DNA of 64,000 nucleotides, from positions 9,102-73,101 of the forward strand of contig CAWGTZ010000006.1 in NCBI GenBank assembly GCA_963825555.1. The letters are read 5' to 3'. The translations under genes were made by a program, and so were the position numbers. Below the pieces are notes generated by a model that searched no databases, was not told where the DNA came from, and was given only the letters and a program-made list of their open reading frames with translations. Shown here in pieces: positions 44,717-54,994 of this stretch. The first letter of the stretch is position 1; each line of letters starts with the position of its first letter. This DNA comes from JAGVSR01 sp963825555 (lineage in GTDB: Bacteria; Pseudomonadota; Alphaproteobacteria; Rhizobiales; Hyphomicrobiaceae).

Positions 44717-45379
44717 TCAGCCCGTGACCGTCACGCCCGTCGGTACCAGGCAACTGACGCCCGTTCCTCCAAGCCCACAGTATCCGTGGGGCACCTTGGC
44801 CAGATACTGCTGGTGATAGTCCTCCGCGTAATAGAACGCGGGCGCCTTGATGATCTCCGTCGTTATCAAACCGAAGCCGGCTGCCAGGAGTTTCTCCTGA
44901 TAGGCAGCGCGTGAGGCATTGGCCATAGTCAATTGTTCGTCGGAGAATGTGTAGATGCCGGAGCGGTATTGTGTGCCGACATCATTGCCCTGGCGATAGC
45001 CTTGCGTGGGGTCGTGGCTCTCCCAGAATGCCTGCAGGAGATGAGCGTATGGGATGCGCGTGGGATCGAAGACGACGTGCACGACCTCATTGTGTCCGGT
45101 TCGGCCGGTGCAGACTTCTTCATAGGTCGGGTTGGGCGTCAGCCCGCCGGTATAGCCGACCGCGGTGACCACGATCCCATCTCCGAGTTGCCAGAACTTG
45201 CGCTCCGCGCCCCAGAAACAGCCCATACCGAACATGGCTTCCGCAGATCCTTCGGGATGAGGCCCCTTCAACGGGCGGCCGAGCAGGAAGTGCGTCATGG
45301 CCGTCGGGATCGCATTGGAGCGGCCGGGCAGGGCCGTCTCGAGGGTGGGCATCTCAACCTTTTTTCTTTGAAAAAACAT
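44717..45379 (-). CDS. msrA: Peptide-methionine (S)-S-oxide reductase
   Basis: A 220-residue enzyme with the catalytic GCFWGAERKFW, YTGGLTPNPTYEEVCTG, GHNEVVHVVFDPTRI and the active-site region AEDYHQQYL. A resolving Cys is likely in HGYCGLGGTGVSC. It repairs oxidised methionine. Converges with mepA. The N-terminal ~45 residues precede the catalytic domain, as in other long MsrA proteins. Confidence 0.95.
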   Translation of the reverse strand: MFFQRKKVEMPTLETALPGRSNAIPTAMTHFLLGRPLKGPHPEGSAEAMFGMGCFWGAERKFWQLGDGIVVTAVGYTGGLTPNPTYEEVCTGRTGHNEVVHVVFDPTRIPYAHLLQAFWESHDPTQGYRQGNDVGTQYRSGIYTFSDEQLTMANASRAAYQEKLLAAGFGLITTEIIKAPAFYYAEDYHQQYLAKVPHGYCGLGGTGVSCLVPTGVTVTG

Positions 45380-45546
45380 AGGGACTCATCCTGTCAGGGG
45401 GCGCGAGTTCGACACTTGCTATACTCCGCCAACGGGGTGGCAGTTTCCTACATGCTTGATAAACTCTCCGCGATCGGGTCGCGCAAGAAGGGTTTTGCCG
45501 GCTCGCGGTGTCAATCGGCTATCGGGGCCGGGGGGTTGAGGCTGCC

Positions 45547-46455
45547 ATGACGAGTTCTGAAGCGCCCTCTGGGGCTGTGCCAGCTATCGGACCTTCCGAG
45601 CCGTCCGCGGCCTTGAATGGCGGGGCGTCGGTAGAAACAACCGATTCTGCCCCCGAAGCGGCGGCGGATGCGCCGGCGGAAACGGCATTCGAACCGGTGG
45701 ACTACGGTGCCAGCGTCCTCAGGACAACCATCTTCTGCATCGTCTTTCTTCTGCTCTTGCCGTTCTTCGCCAGCGTACCGATGATGATCGGCATGCGGGC
45801 CTCCGCTGGGCTGCTTGCGGACAACTGGGGCCTCATCGTATTCGGCCTTATCTTCGCAGCTTTGATGTTCCTCATCTTCGTGGAGATGATTTACTCCATT
45901 CGCACGCGCGTGCACCTTGGCCGCGAGAAGGTGCGCATGACAGTTCCTGCCGGGCGTGGGCCGACTCCAATGCTGCGCTATCGGAGCTATGAGTTTCCCT
46001 ACGATCAGGTGCAGTCGGTGGAGACGCGTCGCGAGATCTACGGCGGTGCTGCCGTGCCCGTTATTCTCAAGGGTGCGCGCGTCAATCTGAAGGACGGCAA
46101 CGTGGTACCGCTCGGCTATGTCAGCGAGGCCAACGAAGACCCCGTCTTCCCCTATCCAGAGATCGCAGCCAAGATCGCCGAGCGCGCGCGTCTGCCCCTG
46201 ATCGACCGCGGCAGCGTGCGCCGCTCGGTCCACCGCAAGATGCTTGGGATCCGCGGCTATGGAACGCAGAACGATGTGGTCGATGAGACCGAATTGGTTG
46301 GGCTCAACCGTTCGCACAGCATATTCATGCTCGCGCTCATCGGAGGGGTACTGATTCTGATGCTGGTCGGCATCGTGGAGGACTATGCAAAGCGCACGCC
46401 CGTTGGGCAGACGGCTTCCATGAGCTCGGCAAGTATCTCCGGGCCCTTCAGTTGA
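45547..46455 (+). CDS. Conserved membrane protein of unknown function
   Basis: A 302-residue protein: acidic, Ala/Ser/Pro-rich N-terminal 55 residues, two helices (TIFCIVFLLLLPFFASVPMM; LIVFGLIFAALMFLIFVEMI), a soluble PH-like beta-rich part (RSYEFPYDQVQSVETRREI, VPVILKGARVNLKDG) and a last helix (IFMLALIGGVLILMLVGIVE). I recognise no named family. ATG 45547 (MTSSEAPSG) is chosen; the frame is open 13 codons further up. Its 3' end overlaps the next convergent gene by eight bases. Confidence 0.7.
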   Translation: MTSSEAPSGAVPAIGPSEPSAALNGGASVETTDSAPEAAADAPAETAFEPVDYGASVLRTTIFCIVFLLLLPFFASVPMMIGMRASAGLLADNWGLIVFGLIFAALMFLIFVEMIYSIRTRVHLGREKVRMTVPAGRGPTPMLRYRSYEFPYDQVQSVETRREIYGGAAVPVILKGARVNLKDGNVVPLGYVSEANEDPVFPYPEIAAKIAERARLPLIDRGSVRRSVHRKMLGIRGYGTQNDVVDETELVGLNRSHSIFMLALIGGVLILMLVGIVEDYAKRTPVGQTASMSSASISGPFS

Positions 46456-46762
46456 CGTAGATGTCGATTCGGCGCCGGCGACGCCCGGCATAGCCGAGAA
46501 TTGCGGCAAGCAGTCCAAACAGGACGAACGTTGGTCTGTCGAGCGCCAGCCATTTCAGAACATTCCAGGCTGTGGGTGACACGGACTTCGACAGGCTTCC
46601 CTGCGCGCTCTTGAGCGTGCTGGGTGAAATCGACTGCCAGTGGGCCTCCAAGCTCGTGGCGTCGAACGGCGCTTTGCCCGACAGGCTTGGGGTGGCATCT
46701 GACACGAGGGCCAGGATGGCCACGAGTGCACAGAGGGCGGCCAGGAATCTCAGGGCGGCCAT
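46448..46762 (-). CDS. Small protein with N- and C-terminal hydrophobic segments
   Basis: A 104-residue protein from ATG 46762: MAALRFLAALCALVAILAL is a signal peptide or anchor, a short polar middle follows, and the C-terminus is LDRPTFVLFGLLAAILGYAG then RRRRRIDIYVN. The C-terminal helix plus basic cluster is reminiscent of sorting tails, but the middle is short and no sorting motif such as PEP is present. Unknown function. Confidence 0.55.
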   Translation of the reverse strand: MAALRFLAALCALVAILALVSDATPSLSGKAPFDATSLEAHWQSISPSTLKSAQGSLSKSVSPTAWNVLKWLALDRPTFVLFGLLAAILGYAGRRRRRIDIYVN

Positions 46763-46965
46763 GGGCAGAAAGTCTCCCGGCGATCGTTTAGTCCATTGGT
46801 CTTGCCTGGGTTCATCGCGCCCGGCAAGGATTTCCTGTCGCGCTTTGCATGAGGCCGGACAAGCAGCCGGACAGGCTCTGATTGCTACGGCAACGTGGCG
46901 ATGGCGTGACGTGTTGCGCTGGAGCCGCGCTTGGGTATAGTGCGCCGCTCCCAAGCCGGGGGCAC

Positions 46966-47055
46966 GGAGAGGTGGCCGAGTGGTTTAAGGCGCACGCCTG
47001 GAACGCGTGTGTAGGGGAAACTCTACCGTGGGTTCGAATCCCACTCTCTCCGCCA
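46966..47055 (+). tRNA. tRNA-Ser (anticodon GGA)
   Basis: A 90-base class II tRNA. Acceptor GGAGAGG pairs with TCTCTCC (last pair G-T), D arm with the GTGGTTTAAGG loop, anticodon stem CACGC/GCGTG around CTGGAAC (anticodon GGA, 47000-47002), a long variable arm, T arm with GGTTCGAATCC, discriminator G and encoded CCA. Reads UCC/UCU serine codons. Its 3' end abuts an integrase gene, so it is a likely attachment site. Confidence 0.97.
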
Positions 47056-47148
47056 CCAATCATTCAACTCGTTGATTGGTCTAGATCTCCACAGTTTTCA
47101 AAGGGTTGAGGCTACGCGACTGCTACACCGGAGTGTTACACGGGAGGC

Positions 47149-48905
47149 ATGGACGACGTGGCAAAGCACACCCGATTGCACCGACGCGGCAGTGTCTACT
47201 ACTTCCGCGCCAAGATCGCCAGGGACCTCCAGTTTCACTTCGCCCCAGCGAAGGAGAGGATATTCAGCCTTGGAACGTCAGATCGACGGAAGGCCGAAGA
47301 GCGTGTTCGTGTTGAGAGCGTCAGGTTCGATCAGGAGATGGTCGAGGCTCGGCGTCTTCGCGATGCTCAACCCAAGACGTCGCTGAGCCAAGTTGAGATC
47401 GACAGGATCTGTTCGATCTTTCATCATCGGCTGCTGGAAGAGGATGAGTTTTTGCGGCTGCAAGGAGCTGGGGACAAGATCCCTATATTGCTGTCAAACA
47501 GCAGGTCGAAGAGGCTGGTGGCACCACAGCCTTCGGTGATGGCGAAGTTCAGCGCAATGGTGGAATGTCAGACAGGGAGTTCCTCAGGGCGGGCGAGAGT
47601 ATAGAGTTCGTTCGCGAGGCGATGAAGAGATCACTGGCCCGGGGAAATGTCGAACCGGTCAAAGATGAGGTCAATCGTCTACTCACTGAGTTGGGCATCA
47701 AGCTCGATCACTCGTCGCAAGATTACGCTCGTCTTTCGACTTCGATCTTAAAGACGTACGTTCGCACTTTGGGTGAACTCGCGCAACGTCAGCAGGGTGA
47801 GGTCGTCGACACTCCACCAACCCCAGCTGTTCCTGCCGTACTCGCTTTGCAAGCTTCATCGGATAACCCGCCGCTATCGAAGTTGTTCGAGATGTACAAG
47901 GCTGAGAAGCAGCAGCTATCCCCCAAGACGATCTCTGACTTCGCTCCCAACATTCGTCGGTTCATCGAGCTGCATGGCGATCTCGGCGTTAAGGACATCA
48001 CGAGGGCTCATTGCCGTGAGTTCAAGGACGCTATGCTGCGTATGCCCTCACGAATGCCAACGGGACTTGCAGGGCTGTCGATTTCGGCCATCTTGGAGAA
48101 GACGAGTCACGACCCTAATCTCAAACGCCTGAGCCCAAAGACGGTGAATGCCAAGGCGTTAGGGACGCTCAGCGCAGTGCTCGGGTGGGCTGATGAGCAA
48201 GGTTTCAGGGACGACAACCCTGCGCGTGGATTGAAGGTGAAGGGCGGGAAGTTTTCGGGCGGAAGCCGACAGCCTTACTCAATCGATGATCTCAACATGA
48301 TCTTTCAGTTCCCGATATACACCGAGGGAGAGCGTCCCAAGGGAGGTGGCGGTGAAGCTGCAAAGTGGCTGCCATTGTTGGCGTTGTTCACAGGAGCTCG
48401 TTTAGAGGAGCTGGGTCAGCTTGGCGTTCAAGACGTGCAACAAGCGGATGGCATTTGGTTCCTCGACATGGCGACCTTGGCTGAGGATCAGCGGCTAAAA
48501 AACGAGGTGTCCAGGAGACGTGTTCCGGTCCATTCGTTGATTATGATGCTTGGCTTTCTGGAATACGTGCAAGAGCAGCGGGCAGCCCGCGAGGTGTGGC
48601 TCTTTCCCGGTCTCAAGTCTTCGCGGCCCCAAAGGACGGCGGCTTTTAGTCAGTGGTGGGGTCGTTACGCGAGAGCCCAAGGGATTATAGATCGTCGGAA
48701 GGTGTTTCATTCATTCCGGCATACAGTCAAAGATGCGTTTCGGGAGGCAGAGGTCCCAAAGGAAGTGTACGACGCCATTCAGGGCCACACTGTGCGGGAC
48801 GAGAGCGGGAAATATGGCCGGGGCTATTCGCTTCGCAGGCTTGCTGATGCGATGGAGAAGCTGGCCTATCCTGGGTTGGAGATTTCGCACCTAACTAGAC
48901 GGTGA
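47149..48905 (+). CDS. Tyrosine recombinase/integrase, frame broken once
   Basis: Integrase of about 580 residues when the frames are joined. N-terminal DUF6538-like start (HTRLHRRGSVYYFRAKIARDL ...FSLGTSDRRKAEERV), a SAM-like core-binding domain (PLSKLFEMYKAEKQQLSPKTI) and the catalytic domain with Arg in FTGARLEELGQL, HSFRHTVKDAF (His-x-x-Arg), QGHTVRD and the probable nucleophile Tyr in GKYGRGYS. The first frame fails near 47465-47485 at a GGGG run; the other continues DPYIAVKQQVEEAGGT into the catalytic part. It begins 94 bases after the tRNA-Ser and marks the left end of an integrated element. Confidence 0.88.
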
Positions 48906-49105
48906 ACCAAGCCTGACACTCTATGGGCGGCGTTAGGTGAACTACAAGGCGCTCATCCCGCAGGTCAGACAGCCGAAGTCGAACGGCAACAAGTCGGAAC
49001 CTAATCTTGGGGGGGGGGCCTTGGTCAGATCTTGAACGCCAGATTACATTTGGTGGCCAACTGTCCTAGTCTGGAGACTGGCACTAACAAAGGAGAATCA
49101 AAAAT

Positions 49106-49255
49106 TTGAAACTCATTTTGATAGAGCCGGAAGCATCCGCTCATGAGGAGCGGTTCGCCATGCCCCCCGGACAATGGGTCGGTGAGGACGAAAGGGGCTC
49201 GTCTGTGCCTTGGCCAAACGGTCGAAGCGCCGATCATGGGATAACTTTTACATGA
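49106..49255 (+). CDS. Small unknown protein, 49 residues
   Basis: TTG start 11 bases after AAAGGAG (49088-49094), protein MKLILIEPEASAHEERFAMP and on to GRSADHGITFT. It is unlike anything I recognise. Support comes from its ribosome site and from a plus-strand terminator 37 bases after the stop. Lies in integrated-element DNA. Confidence 0.4.
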   Translation: MKLILIEPEASAHEERFAMPPGQWVGEDERGSSVPWPNGRSADHGITFT

Positions 49256-49291
49256 TGACCAACTAACCGCTCACCTGGTCGATTGGGGCTG

Positions 49292-49322
49292 GGGCATCGG
49301 TCTATGATCGGTGCCCTTTTTT
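49292..49322 (+). terminator. Terminator in the integrated element
   Basis: GGGCATCG (49292-49299) pairs with CGGTGCCC (49309-49316), one T-G pair, nine-base loop, followed by six T. Confidence 0.8.
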
Positions 49323-49393
49323 GGTTCAAGGACAGTCGCTTCATTGATTACGAGCGACCTGCGCCTGTGCCGCCTCAGAAGCGCGGCCGGATT

Positions 49394-49441
49394 AAGCTGG
49401 CCTATCCTGGCTTGAACCTTTCGCACCTGACGAGACGCTGA
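49394..49441 (+). pseudogene. 3' remnant of a second integrase
   Basis: The 48 bases encode KLAYPGLNLSHLTRR and a stop, and match the last 48 bases of the integrase at 48858-48905 (KLAYPGLEISHLTRR) at 41 of 48 positions; most differences preserve the protein. Sequence upstream of the Lys codon shows no integrase similarity. It is best explained as the cut-off end of a related integrase from an earlier insertion or a recombination event. Confidence 0.75.
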
Positions 49442-49733
49442 GTGCGTTCCTAACGATTGGCGCTCCGTCAGCATCAGCTTTACGGCCGCAAGCCGGTTAC
49501 TGCAAATAATATTGTTATATCAATAATTTACACTATGACTTGGGTCGCATTTGAACCAATATTTGAACCACTCAACGGCGCCGTAACCAATGCATCATGT
49601 ATTGCAGGACAAGGCTGCAACTTTCGATTGATCGCAATTTGAACACATTCCAGCCTATGCATCTCTTGGTCTCCTACAAGGTCAACGGTCTCCAGTTCTG
49701 CCGCTTGTTAGTAGCAACAGAGGATGTTCCGAG

Positions 49734-49847
49734 ATGGAAGAGACGCTTGGACTTTTGATTGTGGTGGCGCTGAGCATAGGGGCTTACATCGAGGCCACCG
49801 GAAATCAAGCAGAGCACGACAGCTATTGGGCCTCGCTCTTCTCCTGA
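49734..49847 (+). CDS. Possible small membrane protein, 37 residues
   Basis: ATG 49734 with GAGGA nine bases upstream. The product starts MEETLGLLIVVALSIGAYIE, one hydrophobic helix, and ends HDSYWASLFS. It overlaps the 3' end of the minus-strand hsdR by 25 bases. Only composition and the ribosome site support it. Confidence 0.3.
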   Translation: MEETLGLLIVVALSIGAYIEATGNQAEHDSYWASLFS

Positions 49848-52423
49848 GGCTTCTTGCCGAGCAGTTCGCTCAAGTCCTCATAAAGCCAGCCCAAGCCCAG
49901 CAGACCGACAAACATCGCAATCGCCGATAGGTATCCGCCCCAGATCCATCCCGCTTGCCAGATGGCGACAAGTTCGTAGATGCCCCAAGCTAACATAATG
50001 CTGGGCACCACGATCCTGACGGACCATCGAAGCCGTTGTCCAAAGCTCATCCAATCACTCCCCGTGTTGTCCTGCTGGCGGGATGAACGGTACCCATCAG
50101 CTATATCGGGTCGATACAGGTATTGCTGGAAGTCAACGAACGCGTCTCGGATTGGCTCCACACCGCCAAATTCAGCCGCTGCGTCGGTGAGCGTGTGATA
50201 CTTTAAGATCAGCAAACGTTGCAGCTTCGTGGTGTCGAGTTCTCCGACGCCGTCTTCGACGTACTTCGACAAGACAAAATCCAGGAACGCTTGAAGCTTC
50301 GGGTCATACTGCGGTAACGCACGAGCACGGCTCAATGTCGCTCTTTCCTCGCGAGTGACCGGGGGTAGTGCAAACGCGACGTAGGCGAGGACGTCGTAGA
50401 GGTCGCTCTTGTCTGCATTGATCATCTTGGTGATGTTAGAAAGCTGCTCGGACCCGTACCCGGCCTCGAGAGGTCTCTAGCAGTCCTCTGCGTGTATCAG
50501 GCTGACTCCAAAGTCGCCTCAACTCATCCTCGTCTTTGAAGAAGCGTGGGAGTTCACCGAACATACGCTCGACGAATTGAACTGCAGACATCGGCTTTCC
50601 GTCGGGGCTCCAGAACGATGTCGCCATTATGTGTTGGAATGTGCGCTCTTTGCCGTCTGCCAGTTTGACTTTTATCCTCTGAGGACGCGGTGGCGGTTCC
50701 TCGTCACCTCCGGCCGGACCTTTCGCTCGCCTCCGGTGGTCTTGCCGGTCGGCTTCCGTGGTTTCACTTCCTCGGGTTCGGCTGGTTCGCCGTCCCACTC
50801 CGGATCGTTGAAGTGCTCATATGCCTTCACGAAGTCGTAGATCGTGAAGTAGTCCTTGCCGTCGAACAGCCGCGTCCCTCGACCGACTATTTGTTTGAAC
50901 TCGACCATCGAATGGATCGGTCGCATTAAAACGATGTTGCGGACGTTACGCGCATCGACGCCCGTCGAAAGCTTCTGAGAGGTCGTGAGGATCGTCGGGA
51001 TCGTCTTTTCGTTGTCTTGGAAGGCTCGCAGATGCTGCTCACCGAGCGCGCCGTCGTTGGCCGTGACGCGAACGCAATAGTTGGGCTCGGTGCTGGTCTT
51101 GATTTGGTTGATCAGGTCGCGAACGGCGAGTGCGTGCTCTTGGTTTGCGCAAAAGACCAGCGTCTTCTCTCTCTGATCGATGGCTATCCATGAACAGCTT
51201 TACGCGGTACGTCTCGCGCTCCTTTATCACGATGACACGGTTGAAGTCGGGCTCGGTGTAGCGCTTGGCTTCTTCGATCTCGCCCTTCGACGATCGTGTC
51301 GTCAGGTGTGTAGACGTAATCATCGATGGTCGTCACGAACTGTTTTACTTTGAACGGGGAGAGGAAGCCGTCGTTGATACCCTCCTTCAACGAGTAAACG
51401 TAGACCGGTTCTCCGAAGTACTTGTATGTGTCCGCGTTGACGTCACGTCTGGGCGTTGCCGTCAGACCAAGCTGGACTGCAGGCGAGAAGTATTCGAGGA
51501 TGCCACGCCAATTGCCTTCGTCGTTCGCGCCACCTCTGTGGCACTCGTCGATCACGATGAAGTCGAAGAAGTCAGGCTCGTAGTCGCCGAAGGAAGGCTT
51601 GGGGTTCCCGAGTGCATCCTTGCCGGTCATGAACGTCTGGAAGATCGTAAAGAAGACGCTTCCGTTCTTCGGGACTTGGCCTGGTTTTCGGATGACATCC
51701 GGTGCAATGCGAACCAAAGCGTTGTCATCAAAAGCAGAGAACGCATTGAATGCTTGATCGGCGAGAATGTTGCGGTCGGCGAGGAAGAGGATGCGCGGCC
51801 TTCGCGTCGCCTGTCCTGTCAAATTCCATCGGCTTTGGAACAGCTTCCAGGCGATCTGGAAGGCTATGGCCGTCTTGCCGGTACCCGTGGCGAGCGTCAG
51901 CAGTATTCGCTTGCGACCATCGGCTATCGCATCGAGCGCATTGTTGATTGCGATGTCCTGATAATAGCGCGGTTGCCAAAGACCGCCCCTGTCTTCGAAC
52001 GGGATGTCCGAGAAGCGGTCCCGCCATGTGTTCTGCTGGGGAACGCAAGGTTCCACAGTTCTTCTGGAGCAGGATAGCAGGCGACGTAGCCTTCCTCGCC
52101 GGTCTCCATGTCCACTTGATAGATGCCGTCGCCGTTCGTCGAGTAGGCGAAACGGACTTTGAGTTTCTCGGCATACTTCTTCGCTTGCCCAGACCTTCGG
52201 TGTCAGGCAGATCGCGCCGCTTGGCCTCGATGACGCCGAGCTTTTGGTTGCGGTATGTGAGAACGTAGTCCGCCTTGTCCTGCGTGGCTCGTTGCCCTGC
52301 GCCTTGTAGACGACCAAGTGTGATGACATGCTCGCGTCCAACCCGACTGCCGTCGACCACGCCCCAGCCGGCATCGCTCAGAGCGGGATCAATGAGTTCA
52401 GCACGGGTTTCGGCTTCGTTCAC
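49823..52423 (-). pseudogene. hsdR: Type I restriction endonuclease subunit R (EcoEI-like), many frame breaks, membrane-type C-terminal tail
   Basis: The reading begins with GTG at 52423 (MNEAETRAELIDPALSDAGW), sharing GTGA with the hsdS stop. In pieces spread over three frames it shows the nuclease region (YVLTYRNQKLGVIEAKRRD), helicase Walker A (LLTLATGTGKTAIAFQIAW), IVIDECHRGGANDEGNWRG, LGLTATPRRD, motif VI VEFKQIVGRGTRLFDG and the EcoEI C-domain (SDLYDVLAYVAFALPPVTRE ... FLDFVLSKYVEDGVGELD ... VDFQQYLY). At least five or six frame changes occur (about 52310, 52190, 52050, 51290, 51180, 50690, 50480). After the normal family end, 95 further residues follow in frame with two hydrophobic helices (IVVPSIMLAWGIYELVAIW; YLSAIAMFVGLLGLGWLY). 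DNA translocase/nuclease of the system; as written it cannot be made in one piece. Confidence 0.85.
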
Positions 52424-53579
52424 TGAGCAGCCTCTTGGGTCCCGGCCAATAACGAGGCATTCAGTTCGCCCGAAAATGCCTTTTTCAGAACCGATTGTTT
52501 TAAGTCAGCCAAAGCGCCGAGTTTCCGCTCATAGTTCTTTTGAAGAGCAGAGCATTTGATTTCCATCCGACCGCAGCAACTTGCCAACTGTTCTTGCTCT
52601 TCCATATCTCCAGGCAAAGAAACATTAGCTTCTTTCAGTGCCTTAAAATGCCTAGCATATCCCTTGCCAGCGAGTTCAAGGGAGCTAAGCGCAAAGAACA
52701 AACAACGGGAATTTGCTCGGGACTTAGCGCGAAGGAGCTTGGTTCCATCGGCGCCCACGACGAATGGAAAGTCGACGTACTTCAATGCTCGCGTATGATC
52801 TCCAAAGACAATTATTGGACCATCACTTTGGGTGATATCGCCAGGATTATTCCAATAGCCATTGATCAGTCCAGACTCCTGGGAAACGACGGGGATACTG
52901 CCAATATCGAGGTAGTCTTTCCGCTGGACCTTTTTGCGTGGCGTGATGGTGTCGAAGAGATCCTGGGCTTTGGTGGTGAACCAGCCGTCACGCCCTACTG
53001 CGAAGCAAGCATGACTTCAAGTAAGCCTCAAACAATTCTCGCGCATTGGCGAGGTTCTTCTCGGTGTTGGCGATGGCCCTGTCGATGCCCTCGAAGGCTT
53101 CGTCGAGAATGGCGACAATGCGCTTTTGTTCGGGGAGTGGTGGGAGTGGGATTTGCGTTGCTTGATCGTTTTCATACTTATGCGTTTGTCGCAGCACCGG
53201 TCATTTGCCCCGTGATTCGACAAAAGCCACATCGACTCTGAATGTAGTACAGAGGCACTCAGGCTGTGGTATCGGCTTGATTGAGGCAGACACTTTAAAA
53301 TGCAAACGGTCATCGGCGGTGATCATGATGTCGCCGGTATTGGCCCATCCTTTGCAGAGACATCCCCAAACTCAGGGTTGTCGTGGGTAGACCGTTTGGC
53401 GGAAGTCCGCACTTACATACTCGATGTTCGTCAAGTCCATCGTACCATTGCGAATGTTTTTGGACGTTACGTAAGGATCAAACTGACCCCGTTCCCGACA
53501 GCCTGTGTGGCGAGTGGTGGGCCCGTCCTGAACTTTGATGCAATCCAGTTCGCAGAGTAGCTGTGGCCAAAGCTTTCAT
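52420..53579 (-). pseudogene. hsdS: Type I restriction-modification specificity subunit S, frame broken
   Basis: The start ATG (53579) shares TGATG with the hsdM stop. Joining frames gives two target-recognition halves: first DPYVTSKNIRNGTMDLTNIEY ... GDIMITADD and its helix PLPPLPEQKRIVAILDEAFE; second QDYLD-type IGSIPVVSQESGLINGYWN ... PIIVFGDHTRALKYVDFPFV and helix region KNYERKLGALADLKQSVLKK, ending FSGELNASLLAGTQEAAQ. Several single-base frame changes separate them (about 53550, 53390, 53200, 52990, 52790). Determines which DNA sequence is methylated and cut. Confidence 0.8.
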
Positions 53580-54937
53580 CACAGCATCCCCCTAATCCCT
53601 TCAAGTATCTCCGCACTCTCCGCATCCAGCGCCGCAATCTCATCAAGAATCTCCTGCGGATCACGCAGGGTGCTTCCTCGGCCTTGTTGGGGTTCTTCAC
53701 CGACAGATCAAAGGTAGTGTGGTCAATGTCTTGCACGTCCACCGACCAGGACTTGTCTGAATCGGCAAAGCTGGCTTGTAGTTCTACAAACTCTTTCAGG
53801 TCATCGTCATTGAGCGGAGTTGGTCTTGCCCATATTGCGACCAGGATCAAGCTGGTAGTACCAGACCTTCGGGTCGGTGCGCCCTTCTCGAAGAACAGCA
53901 CGACGGTCTTCACGCCTGCACCAAGGAACGTGCCACCGGACAATCAAGCACGGTGTGCAGGTTGCAGCTTCTCCAGCAGCTCCTGCGCAGGGCTTTGCGA
54001 GGCGTTGTCGGAGTTGGAGAGGAAGGTGTTCTTGATGACGATGGCGGCTCGGCCACCGGCCTTGAGCGATTTGATGAAGTGCTGCAGGAACAGAAAGGCG
54101 GTCTCGCCGGTCTTGATCGGGAAGTTCTGCTGAACTTCTTGACGCTCTTTGCCACCGAAGGGCGGATTGGCCAGGATGACGTCGAAGCGGTCTTTCTCCT
54201 GAATGTCGGCGATGTTCTCGGCCAGGGTGTTGGTGTGGATGATGTTGGGAGCATCGATGCCGTGCAGGATCATGTTCATGATCCCAATGACATAGGCGAG
54301 GCTCTTCTTCTCCTTGCCGTAGAAGGTCTTGGTCTTGCAGCGTCTTCGAGGTCCTGGTCGTCGCTGCAGTTTGGACCAGCTCGCAGGTAGTCATGGGCTT
54401 CACAGAGGAAGCCAGCAGAGCCGCAGGCGCCGTCATAGATGCGTCTCACCGATCTTCGGCTTGATCACCTGGATCATGGCCCGGATCAGCGGGCGCGGCG
54501 TGTAGTATTCGCCACCGTTGCGGCCGGCGTTGCCCATGTTCTTGATCTTGGCTTCGTAGAGAGTGGGACAGTTCATGCTTTTCGTTCCTGGGAGCGAAAG
54601 TGCAGGTCGTCCATCAGCTCCAGGGCATCGCGCAGGCTGTAGCCGCTCGTGAACTTGTTCTTGATCTCGCCGAAGATCTCACCGATCTTGTATTCGATGG
54701 TGTCAGGGCTTGAAGCCCGCTGCTTGAACCCCCGGAGATAGGGAAACAGCTCCGTACTGACAAAGTCGATCAGGTCATCGCCCGTCAGCGCGGTATCGTG
54801 GTCAGCTGCCGTCGCGCTTCTTGGGGGCGGCCCACTTTCCCAGCGATGCGGCAGATCAATAATGTACTGGTAGGGTTTTCCTTCCAGCTTGGCAGCCAGT
54901 GACTTCTCCCTCTCAAGGTCATCGAGGTATTTGAGGA

Positions 54938-54941
54938 ATAG
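54938..54941. repeat. Target-site duplication, left copy (ATAG)
   Basis: ATAG directly before the left IS end; the right copy is at 56141-56144. Dropping the IS and one copy restores hsdM coding across the junction. Confidence 0.85.
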
Positions 54942-54994
54942 TGTCTTAGCCCCCTAAATTGGGCCATTATGTAGGTCCACGAGAGGAGCGAACG

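Noticed and set aside
49025..49237. A 70-codon minus-strand frame
   Set aside because: It overlaps the plus-strand small gene that has a ribosome site and terminator, and it has neither.
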